From NCBI RefSeq assembly GCF_036169555.1, contig NZ_CP108032.1, forward strand, positions 6,138,001-6,202,000: 64,000 bases of DNA, read 5' to 3'. The notes beneath the pieces were generated by a model. The model was not told the DNA's origin. It saw only the letters and a list, made by a program, of their open reading frames with translations, and ran no database searches. The first letter of the stretch is position 1, and each line of letters begins with the position of its first letter. Positions 17,047 to 25,041 of the stretch are shown piece after piece. Source of the stretch: Streptomyces sp. NBC_00306 (GTDB lineage: Bacteria > Actinomycetota > Actinomycetes > Streptomycetales > Streptomycetaceae). Position numbers and translations under genes: made by a program.

Positions 17047-17235
17047 ATGCAGGGAGTCATCGACTTCTCGCAGGACCTGTCTGTGCCGGCACTTGAGCTC
17101 GGCATGCAGGAGCTCGAGGCCATGGAGGCCCCGGGTTGGTCCACGTGGGCCGGCTTCGGCACGGGCACGGCTGTCACCAGCGCCATCGCCTACGGCAGCG
17201 TCTACGTGGCCGTCAGCGGCGCGGCGATCACCTAG
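17047..17235 (+). CDS. mpaA1: Daptide-type precursor peptide 1 (62 aa)
   Basis: Short peptide with a strong ribosome binding site (GGGAGGGA, 6 nt before the ATG). The leader holds PALELGMQELEAMEAPG (residues 14-30), which the second precursor shares exactly and which marks daptide precursors. The presumed core (WSTWAGFG through GAAIT) is hydrophobic and helix-prone, has two Trp, several Ser and Thr, and no Cys, and ends in Thr, the residue daptide enzymes convert to a diamine. With no Cys, neither lanthionine nor thiazoline can form. The leader cleavage point after APG is a guess. GC hairpins flank the gene on both sides. Confidence 0.9.
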   Translation: MQGVIDFSQDLSVPALELGMQELEAMEAPGWSTWAGFGTGTAVTSAIAYGSVYVAVSGAAIT

Positions 17236-17246
17236 AACGGCCCGGC

Positions 17247-17280
17247 CGCCCCCGGACCGCCTGACTGCGGTCCGGGGGCG
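17247..17280 (+). terminator. GC-rich hairpin between the two precursor genes
   Basis: A perfect 14-bp stem (17247-17260 with 17267-17280) with a 6-nt loop starts 12 bp after the first precursor stop. There is no U-tract. It is probably a leaky terminator or an mRNA-stabilising hairpin separating the two precursor messages. Confidence 0.7.
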
Positions 17281-17325
17281 ACCAGCACCAACCGCCCCGA
17301 GTACCGATCGAGAAGAGGTATCGAT

Positions 17326-17502
17326 ATGCAGGCGATCTTCGAGCCCAAGACGGGCTTTGAGCTGAAGGATAATGGACCGGCTCTGGAGCTGGGGATGCAA
17401 GAGCTGGAGGCCATGGAGGCCCCGGGCTTCTACACCGGTTTCAAGGACGGCCTGATGTTCAGCATCGCAGTGGGTGCGCTCAGCGTGGCTGCCTCTACCT
17501 GA
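17326..17502 (+). CDS. mpaA2: Daptide-type precursor peptide 2 (58 aa)
   Basis: Second precursor, with AGAAGAGG 7 nt before its ATG. The leader repeats PALELGMQELEAMEAPG (residues 18-34). The DNA of this block differs from that of precursor 1 at several synonymous positions, so selection acts on the peptide. The presumed core (FYTGFKDG, then a hydrophobic run to VAAST) is shorter and quite different, again lacks Cys, and ends in Thr. It contains one Lys and one Asp, unlike core 1. Two precursors sharing a leader but not a core suggest two products, perhaps acting together. A strong hairpin follows. Confidence 0.9.
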   Translation: MQAIFEPKTGFELKDNGPALELGMQELEAMEAPGFYTGFKDGLMFSIAVGALSVAAST

Positions 17503-17549
17503 TACCTGCCCGGGGGCGTGTGCCCCTCGCGGTGTCAACAGCGGTGACG

Positions 17550-17586
17550 CCCGGCCCCGGACGGCCCTCAACCGTCCGGGGCCGGG
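17550..17586 (+). terminator. Strong hairpin after second precursor
   Basis: A perfect 15-bp stem (17550-17564 with 17572-17586) with a 7-nt loop, 47 bp after the precursor 2 stop and 45 bp before the next gene. It may partly end the precursor transcript so that exporter genes are expressed less. A smaller GGGGC/GCCCC hairpin lies just before it. Confidence 0.75.
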
Positions 17587-17631
17587 AGTGCGGAGCGTGA
17601 AACATCCTCAGAAGGAGAAAGGGAGAATCAC

Positions 17632-17826
17632 ATGTCGAACACCGGAAACCGGTATCCGTCGAACAAGTCGCTCACCATGATGACGGGGCTGCTCGCACTG
17701 ATCCTCATGCCTGTCGGCGCCGCGCTCGACGGGACCGCGCAGTGGGTCCTCATCGGTGCCTCGGCCGTCTTCATCTTCATCTGCGCGTACCAGATGAACG
17801 CGAACCGGCGGGCGGGCAGGGGATGA
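17632..17826 (+). CDS. Small two-helix membrane protein (64 aa), possible immunity or export accessory
   Basis: I do not recognise a family. The protein has a short polar N-terminus, two hydrophobic segments (about residues 15-33 and 38-56), and a basic tail (NANRRAGRG). An AAGGAGAAAGGGAG purine run precedes the ATG. Its stop overlaps the ABC ATPase start (ATGA), so it is coupled to the exporter. That position, directly after the precursors and before the transporter, is typical of self-protection proteins for membrane-active peptides. It is not a precursor: it has no shared leader motif and does not end in Thr. Confidence 0.75.
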   Translation: MSNTGNRYPSNKSLTMMTGLLALILMPVGAALDGTAQWVLIGASAVFIFICAYQMNANRRAGRG

Positions 17827-18557
17827 GCGACACCGCAGCGGTCTCCCTCCGCGGCCTGACCAAGCGGTTCGGTGAGTTCGCCGCGGTGGAGGACGTGACG
17901 TTCGATGTCCGGCCGGGCCGCATCGTGGGGCTGCTCGGCCGCAACGGCGCGGGGAAGACCACCTCGCTGCGTATGCTCCTCGGGCTCGCACGCCCCAGTT
18001 CCGGCACCGCCACCGTCTTCGGGCGCCCCTACGCCGACCTGCCCGACGCAGCGCGCCGGGTCGGGGTCAGCATGGACGGCATCTCCCCGATGCCCGGCAC
18101 CAGCGGGCGCCGCGATCTGCGGATCTGGGCCCGGATGCTCGGCCTGCCCGCGGCGCGCGTCGACGAGGTCCTGGACAGGGTCGGGCTGACCGGCAGCGGC
18201 GACCGGAAGATCAAGGGCTACTCCACCGGCATGCGGCAGCGGCACGCGCTGGCAGTGGCGTTGCTCGCCGACCCGGAACTGCTGGTGCTCGACGAGCCGG
18301 CCAACGGGCTCGACCCGGACGGCATCCGGTGGCTGAGGACCTTCCTGCGTTCACTGGCCGACGAGGGGCGCACCATCCTGCTCTCCAGCCACCTGCTCTC
18401 CGAGGTGGAACAGACAGTGGACGACGTGGTGATCCTGCAGCGCACCCTGCGGTACAGCGGTCCCATATCCGAGCTGGTCCCGGACAGCGGAACCAGCCTG
18501 GAGGCACGATTCTTCGATTTGGTCGGCACAGAAGCGGAAAGGCGCATCGATGCGTGA
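17823..18557 (+). CDS. ABC transporter ATP-binding protein (peptide export/immunity)
   Basis: A 244-aa ATPase with Walker A GRNGAGKTTS (about residues 39-48), signature YSTGMRQRHAL, Walker B LLVLDEPANGLD, and a switch His in LLSSHLLSEVE. The C-terminus is short. It pairs with the overlapping permease gene downstream. The CcmA/BcrA-like type and its position in a RiPP operon suggest export of the mature peptide or removal of it from the membrane. The ATG at 17823 overlaps the small membrane protein's stop; a longer in-frame opening starting at 17742 lies inside that gene. Confidence 0.9.
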   Translation: MSDTAAVSLRGLTKRFGEFAAVEDVTFDVRPGRIVGLLGRNGAGKTTSLRMLLGLARPSSGTATVFGRPYADLPDAARRVGVSMDGISPMPGTSGRRDLRIWARMLGLPAARVDEVLDRVGLTGSGDRKIKGYSTGMRQRHALAVALLADPELLVLDEPANGLDPDGIRWLRTFLRSLADEGRTILLSSHLLSEVEQTVDDVVILQRTLRYSGPISELVPDSGTSLEARFFDLVGTEAERRIDA

Positions 18558-19293
18558 GGTGCTGAACGCCGAATGGCTCAAGGCATGGAGCGGCCGCACC
18601 TGGTGGATCATGGCCGCACTCGCTGTGTTCATGGGCCTGTTGGGCAGCAGCGGCGCCGCAGCCGTGGCCGACCAGCAGATGGACTCCGGCGCGACCGACG
18701 CCGCAGCGGCCACCGCCGAGCTCATCCGTTCCTGGTTCTCCGTCCTCCTGGCCTCCGTCCTCTTCGGCGCCCTCTTCGTGAGCCGGGAGTACAACACCGG
18801 AGCCATCAACCGGTCCGTCCTGCTGTGCGGCAGCCGGACGCGGCTGCTCGCGGCCAAGACGATCGTCGGAACGGCCATGGGCCTGATCTTCGCGCTGCTG
18901 GCGGCGGGCCTCGCCCCGCTCTCCCTTTGGGGCTTCTTCACCCTGTTCGGCATGGACGTCCAGTGGAGCGGCGAGGCGACCTTGACGCTGCTCGGCGTGT
19001 TCACCGTGGCCGCGCTGGCCGCGCCGTGGGGGGTCCTGCTCGGATGGATCATCCGCAACCAGGCGGCGAGCGTGACGCTCGTGCTGGTGGTGACACTCTT
19101 CGTCGACGAGACGCTCTTCCGAGTGCTGCCCGCCGTCGGCAAGTTCACGATGGGCATCGCCATGGGCGCGGTCTACCGCGACGCCAAGCCGGAGATGCTG
19201 TCGATCCCCCTGGCCCTGCTCGTCATCGCGGGCTGGCTCGCGCTCGCCGGATACTCGGCCCGCAGGCTTCTCGCAACCCGGGACATCACATGA
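18550..19293 (+). CDS. ABC transporter permease (ABC-2 type)
   Basis: Membrane subunit of 247 aa with about six hydrophobic segments and the EYNTGAINRSVL stretch typical of ABC-2 permeases. Its start lies 8 bp inside the ATPase gene and its stop overlaps the metalloprotease start, so the three are made together. It is predicted to move the processed peptide across, or out of, the cytoplasmic membrane. Confidence 0.87.
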   Translation: MREVLNAEWLKAWSGRTWWIMAALAVFMGLLGSSGAAAVADQQMDSGATDAAAATAELIRSWFSVLLASVLFGALFVSREYNTGAINRSVLLCGSRTRLLAAKTIVGTAMGLIFALLAAGLAPLSLWGFFTLFGMDVQWSGEATLTLLGVFTVAALAAPWGVLLGWIIRNQAASVTLVLVVTLFVDETLFRVLPAVGKFTMGIAMGAVYRDAKPEMLSIPLALLVIAGWLALAGYSARRLLATRDIT

Positions 19294-21011
19294 CCCTGAC
19301 CGACGAGCGGACCGCGCGGACCGCACCGGGCCCGGCCGGCCGGCCCCGGCGTCGCCGCAAGCGGGCCGCCGCCGAACCGTCGGCGGCGGAGACGGCCGAA
19401 CTGACCCGCCGCCCCCGGCTCGCCCCACGGGTCCAGGTGCACGAGCCGACGGCAGACGGTTCCCTGTGGATCGTGCAGTCCGGACAGCAGTACATCCGGG
19501 TCGGCGCGGACATGGCCAAGCTCATGCGTTCCATGGACGGAGAACGCGACCACGCGGCTCTGGTGAGCACGCTGGGCGGCCCCTGGACGGAGCACGCCGT
19601 CGCCACCGCCGTCCACAAGCTCCAGGAGATGCGCCTGCTGGAGGACGGACGGATCCACCGGCACAGCGGCACGTGGTTCAAATACGTACCACCTCTGACA
19701 TTGCAGTTCACCGTCCTGAAGCCGCAGCGACTGCTGAACCGGCTGGTGCCGCTCATCAGGCTGCTGGCGAACCGGGTCGTGGCCGTCGTCGCCGGGATAC
19801 TCGTCCTGGGCGGACTGCTGGCGCTCACCGTGCAGGCCCCGGCGCTGTCGCAGGCGCTCGGACAGCCCTTGCCGTTCGCCGTCCTGCTCGGTGTGATGAC
19901 CGCGACGATCGTCACGACCGCGCTCCACGAGATGGGCCACGGTGCGGTCCTGGCCCACTACGGCGGACGCCCCAGCCGGATGGGCGTGATGCTCTTCTAC
20001 ATGTCGCCCGCCTTCTTCTGCGACGTGTCCGACGGCTGGCGCCTGCCCCACAAGGAACAGCGCACCCGCGTCGCCCTGGCGGGCATCGTCACGCAGACAG
20101 TGGTCGCCGGAACGGTCTCCCTTGCCGCGCTCGTGCTGTCCACGGTCAACGGCCCTTCGCCGCTGCACGACGGCATGCTGATCTTCGGAGTCTCCACCTA
20201 CCTCACGGGCGTACTCAATTTCGTACCGCTCGTGAAGCTCGACGGCTATCTCGCCCTGATGAGCCACCTCGACATCCCACACCTGCGCGACCGGTCCATG
20301 ACCGACGCGCGGCGGTTCCTGGCCCGGATCCTGTTCGGTGGCCGGTACAGCCGTGAACTGCCGCAGCTCACCTGGGCCGTGCCCTTCGGCTTCGCCTGCA
20401 TGCTCTTCCCCCTCTACCTCGTCGCCGTCGCGATCGGCCTGTGGTCGGACGTCGTGCAGAGCCTGGGCCTCGTCGGCGCGGCCGTGATGGCCGCGGCGAT
20501 CAGCTACCTGATGTACCACGCCTGGAACGGCGGTGAACGGCTGCTGCGCGAGGCACGGCGGGCCGGGGCAGGCCGCCTGCGGATCGCCTTCGCCTCGGTG
20601 CTGGCCGTCGCCGCCGTCGCAGCCGCCCTGGTGTTCGTCCGGCTGCCCTACAGCGTGGTCGGCGGATTCGTCCAGGAAGGCGGTCAGGTCCGGCTGGTAC
20701 TGGCCGACACGGCCGACACCGACGCGGTCGCACGGGGCTCCCAGGTCCGCCTGGAACGGCGCGGCCTGGTCATCGGCACCGATGTCGGCACCGGCGTCGT
20801 CGCGGTGGACCGTGCCACACGGGGGACGGCACCACTGTCCGCCTTCGTCCCCTTCCGCGAGGGCGACCACTTCCCGATGGAGGTGTCGGGCTTCGCGCTG
20901 CGCACGGACAAGGCTCCGGCCGAGCGCGCCGGTCTGGCGTACGTCGACGCGGGCAGCCGCCCCGCGTGGGAGTGGCTGTATCTCAAGTACGTATCCCCCT
21001 ATGGGCGTTGA
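19290..21011 (+). CDS. mpaP: Daptide-type intramembrane metalloprotease (M50-like), MpaP-like
   Basis: A 573-aa membrane protein. Order of parts: basic N-terminal tail, a PqqD-like winged helix (about residues 65-125; QQYIRVGADMAKLM to MRLLEDG), several membrane helices containing HEMGH (residues ~213-217; zinc His pair and catalytic Glu), a second motif VKLDGY (~315-320) giving the third zinc ligand Asp, more helices, and a beta-rich C-terminal part. This matches the daptide intramembrane protease, which is expected to remove the leader during export. The winged helix may bind the same leader motif as the MpaB-like protein. The start overlaps the permease stop (ATGA). Confidence 0.85.
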   Translation: MTLTDERTARTAPGPAGRPRRRRKRAAAEPSAAETAELTRRPRLAPRVQVHEPTADGSLWIVQSGQQYIRVGADMAKLMRSMDGERDHAALVSTLGGPWTEHAVATAVHKLQEMRLLEDGRIHRHSGTWFKYVPPLTLQFTVLKPQRLLNRLVPLIRLLANRVVAVVAGILVLGGLLALTVQAPALSQALGQPLPFAVLLGVMTATIVTTALHEMGHGAVLAHYGGRPSRMGVMLFYMSPAFFCDVSDGWRLPHKEQRTRVALAGIVTQTVVAGTVSLAALVLSTVNGPSPLHDGMLIFGVSTYLTGVLNFVPLVKLDGYLALMSHLDIPHLRDRSMTDARRFLARILFGGRYSRELPQLTWAVPFGFACMLFPLYLVAVAIGLWSDVVQSLGLVGAAVMAAAISYLMYHAWNGGERLLREARRAGAGRLRIAFASVLAVAAVAAALVFVRLPYSVVGGFVQEGGQVRLVLADTADTDAVARGSQVRLERRGLVIGTDVGTGVVAVDRATRGTAPLSAFVPFREGDHFPMEVSGFALRTDKAPAERAGLAYVDAGSRPAWEWLYLKYVSPYGR

Positions 21012-21059
21012 CATCCCGACGCCGGGCCAGGCAGCCGGCATGGGAGACAGGTAAAGGTT

Positions 21060-23642
21060 ATGGACGTAGGCAGACATCTTCACTACTGCCCTCCCGGCAG
21101 CCCGTTCTTCGACCTGCCGGCCACGGCGCACACGGACGAGGACGACTTCCCGCTCGCCCATGAGGAGCCGGGCCCCGGCTGGGGCCGGGACGGCGGCACC
21201 GAGTGGATCGGTATCACGCCGTCCGACGCCGGAATACCCGGGCAGGGCTGGAAGATCCACGTGTCGGCGACCCCCGACAACGCCGAGAACATCCTGGCCA
21301 CCGTCTGGAAGTACTGCCTCGCGGGCGGCATCACCTTCAAGTTCCTCCGCAGCCGTGCCGTACTCGAATTCCGCAACAGCAAGTACGGCGACCGCAGCGC
21401 CAGCGGTAAGTTCGTCACCATCTACCCGCTCGACGAGGCCCACCTGGCCCTCATCCTGCGCGAGTTGGACGACCTCCTGAGTGGCTGCGAAGGCCCCTAC
21501 ATCCTCAGCGACCTGAGATACCGGTCCGGCCCGCTCTACGTGCGCTACGGCGGCTTCCTCCTGCGCACCGTACGGGCGGACAACGGCGAACTCGTGCACT
21601 GCGTGGAGGACCCCGAAGGCAGGCTGGTCCCCGACCACCGCGGCCCCGGCTTCCGGCCGCCCGCCTGGGCACCCCTTCCTGATTGCCTGGCCGAATCGGC
21701 CGCGGCACGCGACTCCGGCACCCTGGAGGACTTCCCCTACCGAGTCACCTCCGCGTTGCACTTCTCCAACGGAGGAGGCGTCTACCGGGGCACCGACAAC
21801 CGGGACGGCGCGGACGTCCTGCTCCGCGAAGCCCGTCCCTTCGCCGGTCTGGTGGACGGCGAGGACGCGGTCAGCCGCCAGCGACGGGAACACTGGGCGC
21901 TGGAGCAACTGGCCGGACTGGACTGCATTCCCCGCCTCATCGATTTCCGCAAGGGGCGCGAACACTACTTCCTGGTCAGGGAGTACGCCGAAGGCGAGCC
22001 CCTCGCCAAGGAGATGGTCCGCCGCAACCCATTGGCGCGCGACAGCCGGTCCCCCGAGGACTTCACCGCGTACACCGAGTGGGCCCTGAGGATTCTGGGC
22101 CTGGTCGAAGAAGGCATCGCCTCCCTGCATGCCCGCGGAGTCGTCTTCCGCGACCTGCACCCGTCCAACATCCTCGTCCGCCCGGACGACACGGTCGTCT
22201 TCATCGACTTCGAGACGGCCGACTCCGTGGATTCCCCGGCCAGGCAGACCATGGGAGCACCCGGGTTCACCGCACCGGCCGAGTACCGGGGCCCGGCCAT
22301 CGACCGTTACGCCTTGGGCTGTCTGCGCCTGGCCGTGTTCATCCCACTGCCGACTCTGCAGCTCTGGGGCCCGTCGAAGACGGAGGACCTCATCGACGCG
22401 GTCGTCGCACACTTCCCGGTACCCGCGGACTTCGCCGACACCGTTCGGCGCGATCTGGGCATCCCGGCCGACGCGACGCGCTCCCGGCCCGCCGCAGACC
22501 AGCGGCCGGTTCTCCGTGAGGACTGGCCCGCGCTGCGCACACAGATCATCGACGGGGTCCTGGCCACCGCTACACCGGACCGACAGGACCGGCTCTTCCC
22601 CGGGGACCCGGAGCAGTTCGCCACGTCCGAGGGCGGGGCGGCCTTCGCCTACGGCGCCGCCGGGGTCCTGTGGTCCCTGGCCGAGGCCGGCGCGTCGGTC
22701 CCCGCACGCCTCACCGACTGGCTGGTCGCCGCCACCCAAGCCCTGGAACGCCCTTCACCGGGCTTCTGCACCGGGCTGAGCGGAATCGCCTTCGCATTGG
22801 ACCGGCTCGGGCGTGCCGAGACCGCCCGCGCACTCGTCTCCCAGGTCGGGGACCGCCTCGACACCGAAGCCGACGGCACTGACGACACCCTGCTCAGCGG
22901 GACCTCCGGGGTGGGGCTCACCCTGCTCCACTTCGCCCGGCGCACGGGCGAGGGCGCCCTGTTGGACCGGGCCGTCCGGTTGGCCGAGCGGATCACCGCC
23001 GGGCCGACGAGCCCGGACGGCAGGACACGTTTCGGGCTGCTGCGGGGGCCTGCGGGCCGCGCCCTGTTCCTGCTGCGGCTGTACGAGGAAACCGGCGCCC
23101 CGTCCTATCTGGAGCACGCCCACACCGCGCTGCGACAGGAACTGACCCACCTCGGCTGGAAGGGTGATCACCTGCCCGAAGAAGCTCCGGGGCGGGCGCC
23201 GTTGCTGGCCACGGGAAGTGCGGGTACCGGAATGGTGCTGCACGACTTCGTGACGCACCGTCCGGAACCCGAGCTCATCCGCGCGCGTGACGCGATCCTG
23301 GGATCGGCCCGGCGCAGATTCGTGGCCCAGGCAGGCCTGTTCCACGGCCGCGCGGGCACGCTCGTGGCCCTGCGTCACCTGGCCGACGGCACCGACGCGG
23401 AGAAGAACGGGGGAGAGGAGGAGAGCGTAAGTCTCCATGTGAACGGCTTCGCCCTGCAGACCGTGCGCCTTGACGACCGACCTGCCTTCCTGGGGCACGA
23501 GGCCATGCGGGTCTCGACCGATCTCGCCACGGGAGCCGCGGGGGTGCTGCTCGCGCTGAACGCCGCGCTCACGGACGACGGACCGTCACTTCCGTTCTTC
23601 CGCAGGAGCGGCCGAGAGCCGCGTGAAGGAGCCGCCTCGTGA
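21060..23642 (+). CDS. Class III lanthipeptide synthetase (LanKC)
   Basis: An 860-aa three-domain enzyme: N-terminal lyase (about 1-220), Ser/Thr kinase (about 235-470; catalytic loop FRDLHPSNIL near 364, metal site IDFE near 383, GAPGFTAPAEY), and LanC-like cyclase (about 530-855, with repeats such as GFCTGLSGIAFAL, LLSGTSGVGL and LFHGRAGTLVAL). The kinase phosphorylates Ser/Thr, the lyase makes Dha/Dhb, and the cyclase normally adds Cys. No precursor in the cluster has Cys, so ring formation on them is impossible; dehydration only, or carbon-carbon chemistry, remains. The ATG at 21060 follows an AGGTAAAGG site. All three domains look intact, so this is not a relic. Confidence 0.92.
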   Translation: MDVGRHLHYCPPGSPFFDLPATAHTDEDDFPLAHEEPGPGWGRDGGTEWIGITPSDAGIPGQGWKIHVSATPDNAENILATVWKYCLAGGITFKFLRSRAVLEFRNSKYGDRSASGKFVTIYPLDEAHLALILRELDDLLSGCEGPYILSDLRYRSGPLYVRYGGFLLRTVRADNGELVHCVEDPEGRLVPDHRGPGFRPPAWAPLPDCLAESAAARDSGTLEDFPYRVTSALHFSNGGGVYRGTDNRDGADVLLREARPFAGLVDGEDAVSRQRREHWALEQLAGLDCIPRLIDFRKGREHYFLVREYAEGEPLAKEMVRRNPLARDSRSPEDFTAYTEWALRILGLVEEGIASLHARGVVFRDLHPSNILVRPDDTVVFIDFETADSVDSPARQTMGAPGFTAPAEYRGPAIDRYALGCLRLAVFIPLPTLQLWGPSKTEDLIDAVVAHFPVPADFADTVRRDLGIPADATRSRPAADQRPVLREDWPALRTQIIDGVLATATPDRQDRLFPGDPEQFATSEGGAAFAYGAAGVLWSLAEAGASVPARLTDWLVAATQALERPSPGFCTGLSGIAFALDRLGRAETARALVSQVGDRLDTEADGTDDTLLSGTSGVGLTLLHFARRTGEGALLDRAVRLAERITAGPTSPDGRTRFGLLRGPAGRALFLLRLYEETGAPSYLEHAHTALRQELTHLGWKGDHLPEEAPGRAPLLATGSAGTGMVLHDFVTHRPEPELIRARDAILGSARRRFVAQAGLFHGRAGTLVALRHLADGTDAEKNGGEEESVSLHVNGFALQTVRLDDRPAFLGHEAMRVSTDLATGAAGVLLALNAALTDDGPSLPFFRRSGREPREGAAS

Positions 23643-24946
23643 TCGATTTCCTTGCCACTTTGGACCGTACGCAGGGGCTCGCCGAACGGTGCGAGGTCCA
23701 GCCGCCCGCCCCGCCCACCGATCTGCTGTGGCGTGCCCTGGTACGGATCGCCCCCGGTACCCCCTCCTCGGAGCCCGTCGGCCGTGCCCTGGACCCGTGC
23801 GTCGTCGGGGCGTACGGGCACTCGCGATCCGACGCTCTGACACGTGGTGTGGGCGAAGCCGTGGAGCGCTACGCGCTCTTCCCCTCGGCGGCGGCCCCGC
23901 CCGGCACCGTACGCGCCACAGCGCGGGAAGCCGGCGGGTCGGCGCTGGCGTTCCACGGCCCGGACACGGTGCTGGGCGACCCGCGCGCCGCCGACGAGGT
24001 CCTGACCTGGTACCCGGCCCGGAGGCTGCGGGACGGGACCGAGGTTCTGGTACCCGCGCCGCTCGTGGACTATCCGGACGCCTCGCCCGAGGCACGGCAC
24101 TTCGACCCGACTCCGTCCGGAGCGGCCTCCGGCCACGGCTACGCCATGGCGCTGCGCGCCGGTCTGATGGAAGTCATCGAGCGCGATGCCTTCCTCATCG
24201 CATGGGAAGAGCGACTGCGGCTGGCGCGAGTGACGCCGTTCTCGCTCACCACGGACGACGCCGCCGCTGGGCTCGGCGGGAAGCAGAACAGCAAGCGCCG
24301 CAACCTCGCGGCCCTGTGGCAGAAGACCGAGCAGGCGGGACTCGAACCGGTCCTGGCGGACATGCCCACCGCGGTGCCGGGCGTCGTCTGCACCATCGCC
24401 GCGATCATCGACGAGACCGGGGCCGGTCCGTTGGCGACGGTGGGGTGCAACGCCTCGGACGACCCTTGGTGGAGCATGCTCGGGGCACTGCAGGAAGCCC
24501 TCCAGGTCCGCTCGGTGATCCTCAACTCCTGGGACGAGCACGGCTTCGGCGAAGCGCCGACGCGGATCGACAACGACGACGACCGACTGCGGCATCTGGC
24601 CTCCCGTGAGGGCTACGAGCGAGTCCGCGAGTGGGTCGACGGCTTCATCCGGGAGACCCCGCACCGGACCTGGAGCGAGGTGCCGACCGACGCGGTCGTA
24701 CGGAGCCTGGTCGCCGACGGTGCGGATCCGCTCGCGATCGACCTCACCCAACGGCTCCCCGTCGGGCTGCGCGAGATGGGGTGGGCCGCGGTCAAGGTCA
24801 TACCGGTCGGATACCAACCCCTGCGGCTGGTCGAGGGCCACGACTTCAGCTGGCACACCGGCCGGCTGCGGACCGCCCAGGCCCGCACCGGCCGTCGCAC
24901 GGGGCCCGTCTCCGCCTTCTCCGACAGGCCGCACCCCTTGCCGTGA
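23639..24946 (+). CDS. YcaO-domain protein (azoline-type by C-terminus)
   Basis: ATP-dependent backbone-amide activating enzyme, 435 aa. Two ATP/Mg regions are visible: GVGEAVERYAL (near residue 70) and LMEVIERDAFL (near 180). The protein ends in PHPLP, the PxPxP tail of YcaO cyclodehydratases that make oxazolines or thiazolines with an E1-like/ocin-ThiF partner. No such partner and no TfuA gene is present in this cluster. The GTG at 23639 overlaps the LanKC stop (GTGA), so both are coupled. With Cys-free cores, the possible products are methyloxazolines or oxazolines from Thr/Ser, a macroamidine, or a thioamide. The family is certain; the reaction is open. Confidence 0.92.
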   Translation: MIDFLATLDRTQGLAERCEVQPPAPPTDLLWRALVRIAPGTPSSEPVGRALDPCVVGAYGHSRSDALTRGVGEAVERYALFPSAAAPPGTVRATAREAGGSALAFHGPDTVLGDPRAADEVLTWYPARRLRDGTEVLVPAPLVDYPDASPEARHFDPTPSGAASGHGYAMALRAGLMEVIERDAFLIAWEERLRLARVTPFSLTTDDAAAGLGGKQNSKRRNLAALWQKTEQAGLEPVLADMPTAVPGVVCTIAAIIDETGAGPLATVGCNASDDPWWSMLGALQEALQVRSVILNSWDEHGFGEAPTRIDNDDDRLRHLASREGYERVREWVDGFIRETPHRTWSEVPTDAVVRSLVADGADPLAIDLTQRLPVGLREMGWAAVKVIPVGYQPLRLVEGHDFSWHTGRLRTAQARTGRRTGPVSAFSDRPHPLP

Positions 24947-25041
24947 GACGCCACCGGTCCCGGGCCTGCTCCAGGTGCCGGCCCCGGTGTCGCTGTCGGC
25001 ACAAGCTCCCCTCTCGTCCGTCCCTCACAGCCGGAGTCATC

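Noticed and set aside
17632..17826. 64-aa protein as a third precursor peptide
   Set aside because: Two membrane helices, basic tail, no leader motif and no terminal Thr; more like an accessory membrane protein.
19173..22739. 1188-codon open frame on the minus strand across the protease and LanKC genes
   Set aside because: It is the antisense shadow of well-supported plus-strand genes. Its translation is low-complexity and family-free, as expected opposite GC-rich coding DNA.
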